Part shown: piece after piece, positions 12,675 to 27,700 of the stretch
Numbering within the stretch: the stretch's first letter is position 1
How the letters are laid out: each line of letters starts with the position of its first letter
The notes under the pieces: generated by a model
The model's database searches: none
What the model saw: only the letters and a program-made list of their open reading frames with translations
Told to the model about the DNA's origin: nothing
NCBI RefSeq assembly: GCF_021134715.1
Contig: NC_060018.1
Coordinates: 12,169,501 to 12,233,500 of the forward strand
DNA from: Daphnia pulex
Taxonomy: Eukaryota; Arthropoda; Branchiopoda; Diplostraca; Daphniidae
Reading direction: 5' to 3'
DNA: 64,000 bases
Position numbers and translations under genes: made by a program

Positions 12675-15600
12675 GTAAGTTTCCATCGGCCTCCATCTTT
12701 AAAAAGCTCTTTCTCTCTCGTGTGTGTTTTCTTTTTTCCCAGGCATTTTCCAATGTTTTTCCCTTTCCCCCTCTCTCTCCCCATCAAGTGTGTATGTATG
12801 CCGCAGTGGCTGACCTAGTTTCTCTCAGGCCGTACATATACATGGCGAGTTGGTGTGTGTGTGTGTGTGTATATATATGGTAGAGTTTGACTAGATAGAA
12901 GTTGTTGGAATCTCGCCAACAACCCGCGGTTCTTCTGTCTGTCTGTCTGTCGTGGTTTTTATATTTTTCCCAATTCGCTTTTCACAAAAAGAGAGAAAAT
13001 TTCTTTTCTAAACATTTCGGCCAAAAGTGTCGTGTGTGTGTTGATGTCTCGTGTTCATACATTTTCAAGTTCGTAACCTTGAAAAAAATTAAATTTGTTT
13101 GTATTTCGAAACTTTGCCGTTTGTTGCACGACCGAGAGGCAGAAGACGCGCCACACAAACGGAACACGCCGGGTCAAACGGAATCAGATTACACAACCCA
13201 CAGGCCCGCGCTCACGATGTAAATAAGATCTTTTGAAAAAATATCATTGATGAAATGAATTTTCAATTTCTTCTTGTTGAACGGGAGGAGGAGGATTTTT
13301 AGACATCTTGTCGAAACCAAAAGAGTTTTCCAAAGAAATGGGCGTATTTTTGTCCCTCCTATTCGGAGAAATTGTGGGTTTTACCTTCAAATTCCCCACA
13401 GATATAAATTTTTTTGGTTCTAATACGACCCATTTTGGTTCCCCTCCAATAATTAGCCAAAACTTCTTTTACTTAAAGAAAAGTTTTCTACCTTCTGATA
13501 CCACCCACTCGTGTAGACCCAGAATTGTATCGATTTTTCGGCAATCGTTCCCGGTTGACCGAGTTGAACGTCCACAATCTTTTTATACATCAAAACTTTC
13601 CTTTTTTTTATTTATAAAAGAAAGAAATGTCGGGGATTTGTCGTTGGGGATAAAGCATCAGGTAGGCAGGGACGACGTTAATTTCGCACTCGTCGATCGT
13701 CAAATCGGTTACTACCGAGAATATTCTGCCAATTTTAGAAAGAAATCGGGAAAGAGATAAATCAACTTAATTTGAATAGGAATCGGGATTGAACGTGGGC
13801 GTCTTATTTTTTCTCTCTCTCAATGGGAGGGCCTTTCGACTACATTAGCTCACAGACACACACAAAGACAGGAAATCAGTGCGATTCTTTTCTGCGCCGT
13901 GACAACCGCGTTCGGTAACGAGAGACCCCCGTGTGTTTCTCACTGGAAATCATTTGGCATCTTCTTGTGTATTTGACGGTTGCAGATTTTTATTTCTTTT
14001 CACGCACTGTTGGTAAATAGAGCGACGTGAAAAAAGAGAACCCCCCCTCTTACTACTAGGCAGACGAAAAAGAATCACGGGGGGCGGGACTCCTCCCCCC
14101 TCCTTTTCTGCCGACCCCTCCCGAAACGGTTAGAATGGGGTCACATCCCGCACGCAACTGTCGTCAGTCTGCTGAATTCGCTACTTTTTCTTTTTTATGT
14201 TTTCAAACGAAATTTTGTTAACGTCGAGCAAAGGATGGACTAGACTCACGCGTGTTGTTAGTCAACGCAAACAAATTCTCTAGCGGTTAAAAAATACAAA
14301 GCGGGTTGGAGTTGGGGGGATGGACAATGTGACCCAAAGTAAAAATTTAAGCAAACCCACCAAAGTCACATAATAAAGTGAATGTCCTGGACTTGAATTG
14401 TACATGTGATGATGTCGTTCTTGAATAAGTGAATAGCGTCTGGGTTGGGCGTGTGGTGGTTTTTATATATTTCTTTGAATTGGTACGTGATTGACTTTCA
14501 CAAGTAGAAATAACCTCCCCGTGGAGAGTCTGGGGGGAAAAAAAAGCGTCTCTTGATTGAGTTCATGTGGCCCTCGTGATGAACTGGACCCTAAAAGACG
14601 TGATCTCATCACCCAATTCTTTAACATCAAAAGACAAATTTGCTTTTAATTCTCTCTCCTGGTTCTCAATGGGGTGTGTGTGCTACTGCTGACGGTGGAA
14701 TGTGTCATGTGATCCTATTTCACTTTCACTACTCACGTCGTCGACTCCCGAGGACAAAGTTTTCTAGGCTCCTTCGCGTAAAACTTGGTCAAAAACCTCT
14801 GAGGCGTTCGGGTGGTTGGGATATCCGAGAACCGACCGTTTGCGGTTGCGGTCGTGATGACTACTAGATGATGAAGTCAACCAACTCTCTGATGGCCGAA
14901 ACAAAAAGAAGTTTTTTTCTAACTTGATGTAATCATTTTACTTTTATTTTGTCTTCTTCTTCTCCGGGTGGGATGATGATAAACGACGCCCCTGCTTATA
15001 AGTTTGGATATATACGACCGAGTCTCTGGAGCTTTTGATGAAATTGCCCCCTCCCTCACTATGGGGGGTTTTTGGGGGGAGTCTAATGGTTAGGAGACGT
15101 CGTACTGTACAAGTAGTAGATTTTTTTGCGGTGGTGGGTGGGGGTAACGCCCACTTACTTGGTGAGGCACTTTGCCAAGAAAAACGCAATCAACTCTTCT
15201 TCTTCTTTCTTTCTAAAAGGACTATACTTTTCCTCTATAAATATAAAAGAAGAAGAAGAAAATGGCCAATAGGGTAGCAGCAGCAGCAGCAGTAGAGGAT
15301 GGATAAGTTATTGAAGAAAGGAGGTCAAGTGAGCTATAAATTCCTTCATTCCATCTCCACATTTTACCGGCTCTCTGACGTGCCACACACTTACATTGTG
15401 TATTGTGTGTGTGATGTTCTGCGAACCCAAACAAAGCCAATAGGGTTCAACAACTGCAGATTCTGTTTTTTTTTTTCTTTTTGCTCAGTGTCTGTTGTAA
15501 TATTGAATGGATAGACTCGACGTGATTGTTGACCCCGTTGCCATGACGACAACTTGATTTTGTCTTTTTTTATTCTTTTATTCTTTCCCTCTTAAGACAT

Positions 15601-18600
15601 GAAAAAGAAAATGATTCGGTTCGTCCGTCTTGAGGGCATTACGTATTCACGTTGGCCGCTTATCGTCACATTGAATTGTTATCAAAAGCGACACAGTATT
15701 TCTTATTTGTTAACTTGCCCCAGTCGCGCACATAGCCTGCGTAGACTATAGACTGTGTGTGTGTTTGAATAAAAACAAGGGAGGTAGTATATAGTATAGT
15801 ATATACATGTAATAATCTGGCGTGACCTAGTTTTTCTTATCCGCCGCGCTCGACTTGGCTCTGTGTGTCTGTGCGGCGGCAACGGCGGTGGTGGTGGTGG
15901 GCGTGCGGGAGTGGTGACGGGGTCAAGACTCACGCTCTCTTTATACTCGGCTTTTTTTCTGGCTCCATCTCAAACTCTGTTTTTATTTTTTTGGGGTTTT
16001 GTTTAGAAGTCGGAAGGGGGGGAGGACTTGGTTTGTGCCAATGTTGGAACAAGGAAAAAAGAACCTCACGAGAAATATTCTAATTTTAGTCAGCTGAAAA
16101 TTTGTTGTCGGGAGAGAAGTAAAGAATAAAAAGGACCAGATTTCTAAAAGGTCTAGGGGCGCGGTAGGATTGTATGGTGATCGTGTGTGTTAAAGGGGGG
16201 AAAAACATACGGGAATAAACGTGGCAGAGGTCATTGTTCACGGACGATCGGACGGAAGTGGAGAGACGGATGATGGGCGTGAGTCCACCGTTGTAGAGTT
16301 TTTCGTCTAGTCGAAAGTGACACACTTTCACTTGTTTGTTTTTTTATTTTTCTTTCTGGCACGACGCCGACCGACGCTTATTGACGTCACCAGACCTGAT
16401 AGACGCTAACTGTATAATAACCCAGAAATTCGCTTTTTTCGGGGGCTGTTTGATGCCATTTTGTATTAGCTCTACCTCCTTGTTTCTCCTTCATTGCAAA
16501 TCGATTTTTTGTGTTTTTGTCTCTTTTTAATATGAAAAACGGGGACTAACTTTCGAAGAAAGTTATTTTTTTCTTGTCCCGCGGCGCAATCGATAGAACA
16601 ACAAGAGAAGGGGGGGGGGGGATATTGCCTCAAACAAAGTGACTATTCATCATGAGCGATGAAATTGCAAGTTTCGCAGTGACGCGTTGAAAATTTTCCC
16701 GTTCGTTCACTCTTCTTAGTCCCGAGCTCCTTGTTTTTTGTTTGCTTATTGCCCACCACTCGCCATTCTTCAGGATATCCACGGGAAAATGTCTTCGAGC
16801 GTCACGTTACATCATTGAAGAGGGGGAGAGGTGGTAGAAGGAATGGATGGAATCTAATGGATAACCATCCGTCAATCCGAGATGCCAGCGATTCTCCAAA
16901 TACTTTTTCAAAGAGGAATAAATCCAGTTTGACTTAAATGTTTGTTTTTCTTCTTCACTCGGGGGGTGAGAGAAAAATGGCGGTCTTTTTGAAAAAAAAA
17001 AGTAAACAATTTGTTCGTGTAGACACAACCACTTTTAATCAAACAGAAACAAAAGAACAAAGTTCCTTAAACTTTGTTTTTTTTTTTAAATTGTCGGGGT
17101 TTTTCGTGTGTGTGTTTACAGAACCCGGAAACGGCACCACACACACACACATTTTCATTACGTATTCAAAAATGTTGTCCCCCCTTACCCCACCCACACC
17201 CCATATGTATCGTGGAGAAACATCCGGTTTTGCTACACCACGAACGAGTGGAGGTACCGTACGACATACACAATGAGTCCTTTAGTTTTTAGTCTTTTAA
17301 AAAATCCAGTCGTGGTGGTACCTGTACAAAGTCAAAGTTTGTGTCGGGGATTTTTTAAACAACCCCGGCGTGAATCCTAGAAAGAGGGAGGGGGGAATAA
17401 GACAAAAAGAATAACTTTCCATTCTTTTCAAAGAAAGAAAAGAACAACAGGATGTCAATTATTATTCTCTCACGAATCTATGAGGGATTAGTTCAACCTT
17501 GAACCTTTTACTTTTTTTTTAAATATTTTCCCCCTCTCTCTCTCCCGAACGTGTTGAAGCATTGGTTGGATTATACGCCACCGCATACACACACAGATTA
17601 TAGATTTGGGCGTCGGTAAACTTTTTTAAAAAATGAATTTGATGTAATATGCAAGACTGCTGGGAGGGATTAAATATTTTGTTGTGTTTTATTTATGTTT
17701 CGCGCCTTCACTTGACTTGTTGTCGTTTGAGGCTTGAACGAGATTAGAGACATGATATATGAACGGATTTGTAATCCCCGCCCAGGCTGTAGAGTTACTG
17801 GACTGTCCCCTGGACGGGTGTCCACACACACTTGATGGGTTTTCCCCCCCTCCCGAAGAAGAAAAATGTCAAATCATTCTTCTTCGTCTCCTATACGTAC
17901 GGGTCGTTGAACTTGTTCGACGATATCGTGTGTGCACACACACACACAGAGCACCGGGAGAGAAAGTGACGTCATCCCGCCGCTAGGTGGCCCTAATCGG
18001 AACCCGGGATCAATCCGCCCTCCCTCGCGTTCAATCAACTTTTTGTCGTTCACAGAAATTCGGACCCTTGAAAATGAAATTGTCGCAGGTCAAATGCGTA
18101 GGTTAGGTTTTCAATACAAAGATTAACGTCATTTTTGTTTAACTCTTGGAATCTGGGTCCTTTTTTAAAATAAATAAAGAAATGATTTCTTTTCTACGGT
18201 TTGGCCTAGTTTCCAATTGTAGTAAGTGTGTTTAGGTACGACGGGCGGTAGAGAGAGACTAAGCTAAAGCCTCTTTCTTTCTTTCTTTCTTGGTAACTGG
18301 GTTAAACCGCCACCTCATTTTCTTGTTTCGGGAGTTCCCGAAAGCGGGCGGCACACGCTGTTCTGCTCCTGTTTGTGTCATTTTTTTTTCTTATTTTGCG
18401 GTCACTTTTTCTCTCGTCTTTTCTCTCCTCTCTTTTGCAACGAGAGCGTTTCAAATGGGTTTTTTCTGCGGCTTTTCCATCCACCGAAAATAAAAACTCT
18501 ACGCCGACTCTTTTTTTATTCTACCAAACGAGAAAGGAGGTCGAAAAACCCAAAATGGTTGACTCCCATAGCCGCCAGGTGTATGACACAAGCTCCTCCT

Positions 18601-21600
18601 CCCACCAGGTAAAAAAAAACCGGAATGTGCCGGCCCGAAGAAGAAGAAGTTGATGATGGTGGTGGTGGTGGTTGGTAGAGGGGCCCCATAATCATGTAAT
18701 AAAAAGAATTCTTTTTTTCGTTCTCCTCGTGTGTGCTGTTTAGCTCTCTCTTTTCTTCTTCTTCTTCTTCTTCTTCGTGTAGAGAGAGAGAGAAGGTTAG
18801 GAGGGAGGTGCGCCACCTCCGTCTTCCCGCGCCCGCTTCTCCAGGTATTAGTGTGTACACGGACGCTGGAGTGGAGAGAGAGAGAGCTTGCAGCTGCTTT
18901 GTTATTTCTTCTCCCGTCTAAAAAAAAGTTGTGTGCAGTTTTTTTCGATTCGACGACTTGTATATTTTTCCCGACTGTCTCAAGTTTTGTTTGGTGTGTG
19001 TCTGTGTGTGTGTCAACTCGCATCATGCAACATTGATCGGATATATTTCACTTTAGTCGACAGACAAGAAGAAGAAGAATCCTTTTTTTTCCAGGTAAAT
19101 AATTCCCTACCGTCTCTACGCCTTGTAGTGCCAGTGGGGAACTGGGGGCCCCAAAAAATAAAAAAAGGCGGCCATGGAAAGTGCAAGGCGAAATAAGCTG
19201 AAGGCGTTGGATGACCTAAAAAAGTCGGGAAAAAAAGACACGACACGCGTCGAAAGGATTTTCGTGAAAATTGAATTTGACAAATATTTTTTGTGTTGGA
19301 TTGGGGGGATTCTTTATTGAAACTATTTCGGGCTACCCAGGGTTTGAATGCTGCTGCAGGGGTGGGCGGGAATTTTTGTTATATCTTCTTGCTCGATTTG
19401 CCATTTATGGATGAGAGTTATACGTGTCCTTGGTTGACGTCGAACTCTTTTTTTCTTTATTTTTTCTGATGGAACTTTTTTGGATATTTGATTATTTCAG
19501 CGACTTAACCATTTCGCTACCATCAGAGCGTGAAAGTCGACGAGTCGACTCGTTTACCTTGAACGATCAGGGCGCCCACCCTTTTCTACATACACACGCG
19601 CGCAGGCAGGCAGGCAGACGTGTGTATCAACCATCTGTCTTTGTCACGACAAATGTGTTTGTGTGTGTGCGAGTTGCACAATAATTCCATTCGCCGGCGC
19701 AATGATGAGACGCCAAGTGCCCTCATTTCGATTCTTTTATATTTATTTGTCTCCATTGATTGAGAGAGTTGAATCAAGTCTTGTGTTTACTCTCTTAATT
19801 TATTTGCCAACTTCTTTTTCTGTGTGTGTGTAGTTGGGTTGATTTTGTCCGACATGTGCTGGTTGTGGTGCACCTGTTGGGTTTGTTGGCCCCCGGAGCA
19901 GACCTAATTTCCCCCGTCTACAACTATACGGGTGTGTAGTAAGTACAGGTGATGTAGCCTGGGAATATGGGACGCCATTCAAACATTTTTTATTTTTATT
20001 GAGACTTGGGTCTTGTCAGGGAGTTGATGGGAGGGTTCAACCTCGGATGACCTTATTTCTGAAATGCCACGCCTTTTCAAAGAAAATAAAAATTTAAAAA
20101 TCCGGTGTGACCTTGGAGGGGGGGGGGTCAATCCTACCCAAAAGAAAAGAAACTTTCCATCAGTCACGTGACTCTTTATATTACACCGTCTTTCGAAAGC
20201 GTGACGTCATTATTGTTGTAGTTATTTTGTGTGTCTAGAAGAGAAAAAGTGTCTTGATTAATCCGGAGCGCGCGCGTGGGGTTTTTTTTTCTTTCTTTTT
20301 ATGATTGGGAAATCGTTAAAGCAATCGCGGTGGAACGGAAAGGAAATATATAAATGATTGCGCGCGGCTTTTTTTTCTCTTAAATTTATACCCCAGTCCC
20401 GACAGGTGTTGTAGTTTTTTTTCCCGACGAAATAAAAGTAAAAAAATAAGAGAAAAAGAATGTAAAAAAGAGAAAAACTCTCTGTCACATCCGCCGGATA
20501 CTATAGACTTGTGGATCAATTCAACTTGACGCCGCGTGACATTTTCCATAGTTTTGCAACCGGATCTGTCCGTCTGGATTGGCTGGCATTTTTCGGGGTT
20601 TTTCTGTTATTCGGGAGAACAATGTGGGCGATTCTCCCAACTGGGGCGAACGAAATATAAAAAAAAAGGTTCATCATCATCTCGGAATACAAAACGGAAT
20701 CGGAGAGTTAAGACTTTTTTAATATATGAATTTTCTCATTTTCTTTTCTTTTCTTTTTTCTTCCCCTCGTTGAACCGAATCCCGCAGTCGGGAATATCTC
20801 GAATTTCTTCTTTCTCTCTGTCTGTCATCCGACAAGTCGTCAGGTATAGAATAACCCGAGCTCTGGTTAATATTAATATTTCTCCCCCCGTGTTCTACTT
20901 TTTTTGTCTTTATTTTCGTCTGAGAAAAATGTACAAATTTATTGATTGGGAGACAGACAGAAGACAACAACTTTGAAACCTTGTTGTTGTTGTTGCTGCT
21001 CGCTCTGCTTGTTGCCCTCGGCTATAATATGCTTGGATATAATATAACAAAAGAGAAAGAAAAGAAAAGAGATACATACTCTCCAGACTTGATTTGCATT
21101 CAAGTTTGGTGGGGTACCAACCAGTTTCAAGGTTTTCTTCCTCTCTCTCTACATCGTTCGTTCGTTCGTGTAACCAAAAAAAAACTTGCAGTTGAGCTTT
21201 TATCATCATCGTCATCTCTCACGAACGGACCAAGATGGAGAGGAGGGAGAAAACTCGTTACTCTGCGCCGGTGTACCGACTCTCCTTGTGTCCTTCGTGA
21301 TTTTCTTGACTGTCGGGAGTGGGGTGTCGGTTGTTTAGTTGGAGCCGGTTCTACCCGAAATTTCCAAACGACAAGTTTTTTAAAAAATTTAATTCTCCTT
21401 CCCAAATTGGTTGCAACTCACGAGCTAGCTGTGACATTGTCAAAATAGACTGGGGTGTAGTAGTAGCAGTAGCTTAGGTGTAGGAGAGAGAGAGAAACTC
21501 ACGAAAAAAAGACTCCCGGAGTCCTTGATCTGATCAGCTATTTTACCGACCGGGCCACAGGATGTTGTTGGGTCACGCCGGAGGTCAGCCAACGAGCTGA

Positions 21601-21723
21601 CTCTTGTCCGATTTCCAGTCTGTGTGTCTCTCTGTGTGTGTGTGTGGTGAAATCTTATTTACCCTTTAGCCCCTTTTTTATTGAATTTCTTTTTTTGAAA
21701 TTTTTTTATTTTTTATTTTGCAG
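12675..21723. other. Long non-coding stretch, probable 5' intron or upstream region of EcR
   Basis: About 9 kb dominated by T-rich and A-rich runs, GT/CA and TC microsatellites and G homopolymers (for example 16607-16620). Open frames are short, overlap on both strands and have biased composition. No domain is recognisable. Short GC-rich islands near 15870-15930 and 18600-18850 are simple repeats rather than exons. Confidence 0.5.
12852..12878. repeat. GT/AT microsatellite
   Basis: A run of alternating GT passes directly into AT repeats. It is one of many dinucleotide tracts in the EcR flank. Confidence 0.8.
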
Positions 21724-24700
21724 GTGCAAGATTTGTCTTGTCACGACCGCCTTCTCTTCCTTCTTCTTCTTCTTCTTCTTTCTGTTTGTTGATTGGAAGT
21801 TGAAATTTAAAAAATAAAAAAGGCGGGGCTAGTCTTCCTCCATCAAGTGAGAGTGTCGTTTGGGTTGTTGTTGTTGGACTTTTTGGCGAACCGAAAGATT
21901 TAAAAAAGAAAAAGAAAAATCAAACAAAAAGTGTCGGTTTGCGGTGTGAGCGGAACAATGGAAGTGGAACAGCTGGAACGTTCGTCGACGACGGCCGGCG
22001 GCCGGGTGTTTTACCGGCCAGCCTCCCGTAATCGAATCAACAGTATGGAAGGTGTGGTGATTAGTAGTGAGCCTCCTCCGCAACAACAACAGCAACAGCA
22101 GCAGCAGAGAATCCGGCTGGCCTCGTCGGTCCTCTCGGTTGCAACCATCATCAAAACGGAGCCGCGCTCCACCTCCGACTCGCCCACCACGCAACAACAA
22201 CAACTGCACAACAACTCTTCTTCTTGTTCTTCTCCTTCTCCGTCCTCGGCTAGTTCGATCCGTCGATCACGCTCCCGCATCAGTACCGGGTAATCTAAAC
22301 CTAAAACAAACAAAAAACGGTTTGGTGTTTTGAAAAAACCCCAAAAAATTCGAATTTCCCGCCTCACAAAATTTCTGTCAATCCGCATGCGCTTCATCAA
22401 AAAACAAAACAAAAACGATCCTCTTCTTTGCTTCTTTGATCCTTTTTTTCTTTACTAATCCACAACCCTTGAATGGGTGGAGTCAAAATATTTTTTTTTA
22501 ATTAGTTTGAACGTTTTCCATTTAATTTAATGCAATTAATTAATTAATTTATTATATTTTATATTATTTTAGGGGAGGCAGCCCATTGGGTAGTTCACCT
22601 TCTCCGACGTCGCCCTCGGCCGCAATGCACCCGATCTCCATGTCGTTGCTCCACTCGTCTTCTCCGTCGTCTTCGCATCCGCACCATCCGCACCACTCGT
22701 TTTACGGCGGAGCGACGACGCCCACCTTGGGGGCGTCGACCAGCGGCTCCGTCCACTCGCCGAGTCCGCTCAAGCGCTCCCGACACAACCACATTATCAT
22801 CAACAACAACAACAACAACAGCAACAACAGCAGCAGCGCCATGGAGGAATGGTTGCCGTCGCCTGGGCAAATGTCGGTCGACTCGATGTCACCGCCGCCT
22901 CCGCCCAGCAGCTCCTCCATGTCGATGAGGGGAGCCAACGACGGGCTGCTGATGCTGGACGGCCAATCGCAACAACAACAGCAACAACAGCAGCAACTAC
23001 TATTACAACAACGGGGGTCCACCTTGCCGCCTTCGGTCATCTCATCGTCCAACGGCTACTCGCCGTCGCCCATGTCGACGGGCAGCTACGAGCCGCCATT
23101 CAGTCCGGGCGGAGGCGGTGGAGGCAAATTGGGTCAGTTCCAACAACTTTTTTTTCTGCATTTTACCCTTGTAGCTTCTATGTGTGTAGCTGGAGCACCA
23201 CCACCCCCCGTCGTCTTTTTCTTCCATCGCCTTTGATTGAGGAGAGAAGCGATCGATCCGCTTTCCTATAAGGATTCCGTGAAACGAGCCGTCCGTCCGT
23301 CTTTGTAACACACTTTCGTGTGTGTGTGTGTGTGTGTCGATAAAGCCTCAATTGAGGGTCACGATCACGTGCCGAGACGGTTAGAATGGAAGAGAGAGAG
23401 AGGGGAAAGAATATCCATCGACACACACACACACGTAAAACCGGATCTTTTTGGGTTGTGCCCTCCGCCCGTTGAGTCCGCGGTCGGTTGTTGGGGCTCT
23501 CTCTGCTCTCTATATATGTGTGTATAATATAACACGGCGTCCGGATGGAAGAAGAAAGGAGTGGATGGGGTGGGGTAGTAAAGCTATAGGGCCCAGTCAA
23601 TTAGATTAAGAATTTTATCCCATTTTTACTTTTTATTCGATTGGGATTTTTTGTGTGTGTATTTTTCGCCGCTTGGCGCCAGCGACATCTAGCGGTCGAA
23701 AATGAAACCGCGGGAAAATTCGAATTTTTTGAAACATGCCAACAGCTCTTTTGAAATGATTTTGTAAAATAACCAAAATTGCGTTTTGAATTTGGGTTTT
23801 ATTTGCAAAAAGAAAAGAATGGCGACGAGAGTTGGGCGCCCAAGATTATTTAGCCTTGATATGTCTTTTGTTCCGTTTGGTAAGACAAATTTGTGCGTAC
23901 AAGAAGTTTTAGAAAGTTTTTCTTTTTTCCCTATCGGTTTCAACCGGTCGGTCCCTCACCAAGAAAAACGAGAAAACAAAACTCGGACAGATAACAACAA
24001 CAACAACAGCAACAACAACAGCAACCAAAAAAAAGGCCCTTAAAGTTAAAATTCACGGAGCGAGACTCACGCCGAAGAATGGCGTGGCGCAATGTCATCG
24101 CAGTTTTCAATCTCCACGTTCACCTTCGCCCCAGGGTTTTATTTTGTTTCTTATTCTTTTGGGATTTTTCTTCTTTTCTGTTCCTTGTTCACCTGCGACG
24201 CTTCGACCTCGATATCCGTGAGCGCCGTTTTTCTTTTCGTTCGGTCGCCGTCACCGACCGACAAGACAAAGTCGAGACGCCAAACAAAAACGGCAGGGCC
24301 AAAAGAAAACCGATATCGGCTATATAATGGTCGGCCAACTTGGGGAGAAAGGGGGGGGGAGGTGTCAAACGGGTGACGAAGAGACAAAAACACCAGACAC
24401 GGTTCCTAGAACCAAACCAGAAAAATATTCTTTGGATAGATAAAACAGGCTGAGAGCGACTTTTATATTTTGTGTTAAGTGTTAAGTAGGGCGTTTATTA
24501 TATATAGACTAAATATAGCCAGAAAGAGCCAGTCGGAGCACCACTTTCTCGTTCGGCGATGCGCCACCAAACATTCCCGCGGGCTCTGAAATCGTTTCAA
24601 GTGGGTGGTGATGGTGGTGGTGGGAGAGTCACTTCGGGAGTCACGATTTTTCTGATTAACTTTTTTTTTTTCTTTTTTTGGGAGAAAACAAAAACGAAAC

Positions 24701-27700
24701 GCGCCATTTCCTGGAGCGTTCAATTATTTATTTTATGTCTTATTATTATTATTATTATTTGTTCTTTTTCAACAATTGACTCTCCCCGTATTTTTTCTTT
24801 CTTCGCCTTGTTGGGTGTACTCAACCTTGCGGTTCCGCAACGCCCCGAGGGCTACTAAAGAATTTCAATGTCCAGTTGTATTTTTAATCCACAGATGGCG
24901 CCAATTTTTTCAAACGGAAAAAAATTTCAAAAAGTAAAAAATTTTGAACTTTTTTCCCCCCATTCAAATTAATTTTCAATGGAAAATTCTAGAAGAATAA
25001 ATCATCGAAAAATAAATCAAGAAAAACGGAAGAAGAAGAATTGAGAGTTGACCTGCGGTTGGTTGATGGCGACATTTGAAAAGAATTTTTAAGCGTCGCG
25101 CTGGATAGCGATTATAGGATGATTACACACTCTACGTGTATTTATACATCCATCCATCCAAGAATGGGCTTTTTTTATTATTATTCTGTACGCATTATAA
25201 TAGAAAGCACGCAGTCGCGATTTCCTTGCTTCGTTTTCCTGTCGGTCGCAGTTGCGCACAATAATGGAAGTCACGACACGCACGCAAGGGGGAAAAAAGA
25301 ATTCTTCCCTTAATCGAAGAATAGAGGGGGAAATAGTGTCACGACCGAATTTCCTGTCGACTTCTTTATACATATTTTTTTGTTCGTTTTTTTAACAAAA
25401 GTGGGTAGGAAAAATATAGCAGTGCCTTATCGACGTTTGAATTACAAGAAAGGAAAAATGATTTATTTATTTTGAAATAAAATTTTGAAAAATTCTAAGA
25501 AGTAAAAATAAATTTAAATCAAATTTTCTTTTGATTGTACGGCAGCCGGATCTATTTTTAGATGCCTTTCAAATAATATTTTTTTTATTTTTAAAGAAAG
25601 AAATATGAAAATAAATAAATGGTAAAATGTGTGGTTCTTTCGACCATCTGTCGTCGGTATATTTCTTACTCGAGCAGACATTATGGCAGATGAGACTATC
25701 CCGCTGAGTTCCGTGAAAAAAAAATACTCCCGCAAGGAAAAAGGAGAAGAAGAATCCCGCGCGCACCTGTTGCGCGCACTTTGAAGAATAAAAATTTTAT
25801 TTTTTAAAAATTTTAAAAAGAAATAATTTTTTTTTTCAATTTTGATGGCATTTTTCGTAACGAATAATACTCCGTAGAATTTAAAGTTTAATCATTTGAA
25901 ATGTTTTTATTAGACCAAATAACCCGGGCAATTATTTCATTTTATTTCATTTTTCAAACCCGCGTAAACAAGAGCGCGTAAAATTTAAAAAAAGAAATGT
26001 GAATTGTTAAGTCAGACGAGAGAAAGTTGACGGTCATGGCCGTTTATTGAAGTGGGGAAAAAAAGATGATGGCGCCACCATCACCACTCACGAATGATTA
26101 TTTGTCTTCTTTTTTTTTCTCCCCTTTAGACCTTTTTTACTTTTTAACTTTGAGCGTGACTTACGAATTCAATTGCTCCAGAGATGGGGAATTTTTTCCC
26201 TACCCCTTTCTTATTTATTTATTTTTTCTCTCCCGAAATAGATAATTATTACCGAGTCATAATGTTTTCACAAAACGAGTGCGACAGATGTCGTGATGGG
26301 GCGCTACGAGACCAATTCACTCGGAAAATGTCATAAAAAAAACAAATCTTAATTAATAATGGCCCCCACAATTTCATTCCGTAAAAAAAAACAAGTTGGG
26401 ACAATTTTCGTCTTTGATTTTTTTTTAGTTCATTTTTTACCTTCCCGCACGTTAGACCAAGGACGTCCGAAGGTTAATTATCCCCCGTACTTGTAACCAC
26501 CATCTTTTTTCCCGAGCTTGTTGTGTGTCTGTCTGATTCATAAATTCAAAACTCTGTAGGAAGAAACATGATCAGATAAACTCGGTTTCCCCAAGTTATG
26601 TAATCCAGATTGGGAAGAAATCCACATTGATTATATACTGTTTCAACTAATGATGATGTTGGACTGACACAGACCATAGGCCCAACAAGACATTCTCTCC
26701 CACTAGTAGAACAAGAGAGAGAAAGTTTTGGAAATATTTGTTCATCCCAAAGCGGCCAAGGTCGGTTATTTCCCTTTATTTTTTGATTTCATTCGTTTGT
26801 TTTTTATCTTCTTCTTCTTCTTCCTTCGTGGTGGTGTTGACCGCACCACCGTCCTACTGAATTTCCCGGCCTTGTCTCTATTTCAAATGCGACGCCACAC
26901 ACAAACACACACACAATTGGAAAATCTTTGTTGACGACAACACAACAGGTGTGTGTTTTTGTTACATTTTCCTTTTCATCGAAAGATTCTTTTTTTTTAT
27001 TATTTTTAATCGACGAGGAAAAGAAAAAAGTTATTAAAAACGCGGTTCCCGGAGCAGTCCTTTATAGAGAGGTGGATGTTATTGCGTCTTGATTTGATTA
27101 GCCCGAGGCAATCGGCAACGTAACAATTGTGTCAACAACATCACAAAAGTTACCGAGAAAATAATCATTTTTTTAGCTCTCTGGATTTTATTTTGTAATT
27201 TTTCTTTTTAAAAAGAAGCAAACAACAAAAATTGGATGCCCGGGAGTGGTGGGGGGGGGGGGGGCAATAAGATCGTGCAATCCATCACGTATTCACCACC
27301 ATCGCCACGCCCAATCAAAAAGATTGGGATGGATTGGATATTTCGTCGAATGGCTTCAGGTGTTGATGAGAGAGAGAAAAATAGCCCTAGGGGTATATCG
27401 TCTGACATTTGATTTCAATTCATTCAACTTAAAAAAATCATTCTTATCACATTTCTACAGTCAGAAAAACCAGACCTATCTCAATCGTAAAACGGTTGAC
27501 AGTCTGACTTTTCCACTGTTTCCAAGGGTGTGTTTTTCGAGTGTAAGAAATCTTTTTTTAAGGGGAAAAATTCGAAATTTTCCCGTGGGGGTTTTCTCTT
27601 TCCTTTTTTACCTGGTTTTAACTTTTTCACCCCGATAGCCATCGTACCCAATAACCAGTTTTTTCCTCGAAGGGCAACTCGAATTTTATTGTAGTCAAGT

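Noticed and set aside
18499-19036. Overlapping long frames on both strands rich in Arg, Ser and Leu
   Set aside because: They come from CTT/GAA and GT microsatellites. There is no splice or domain evidence.
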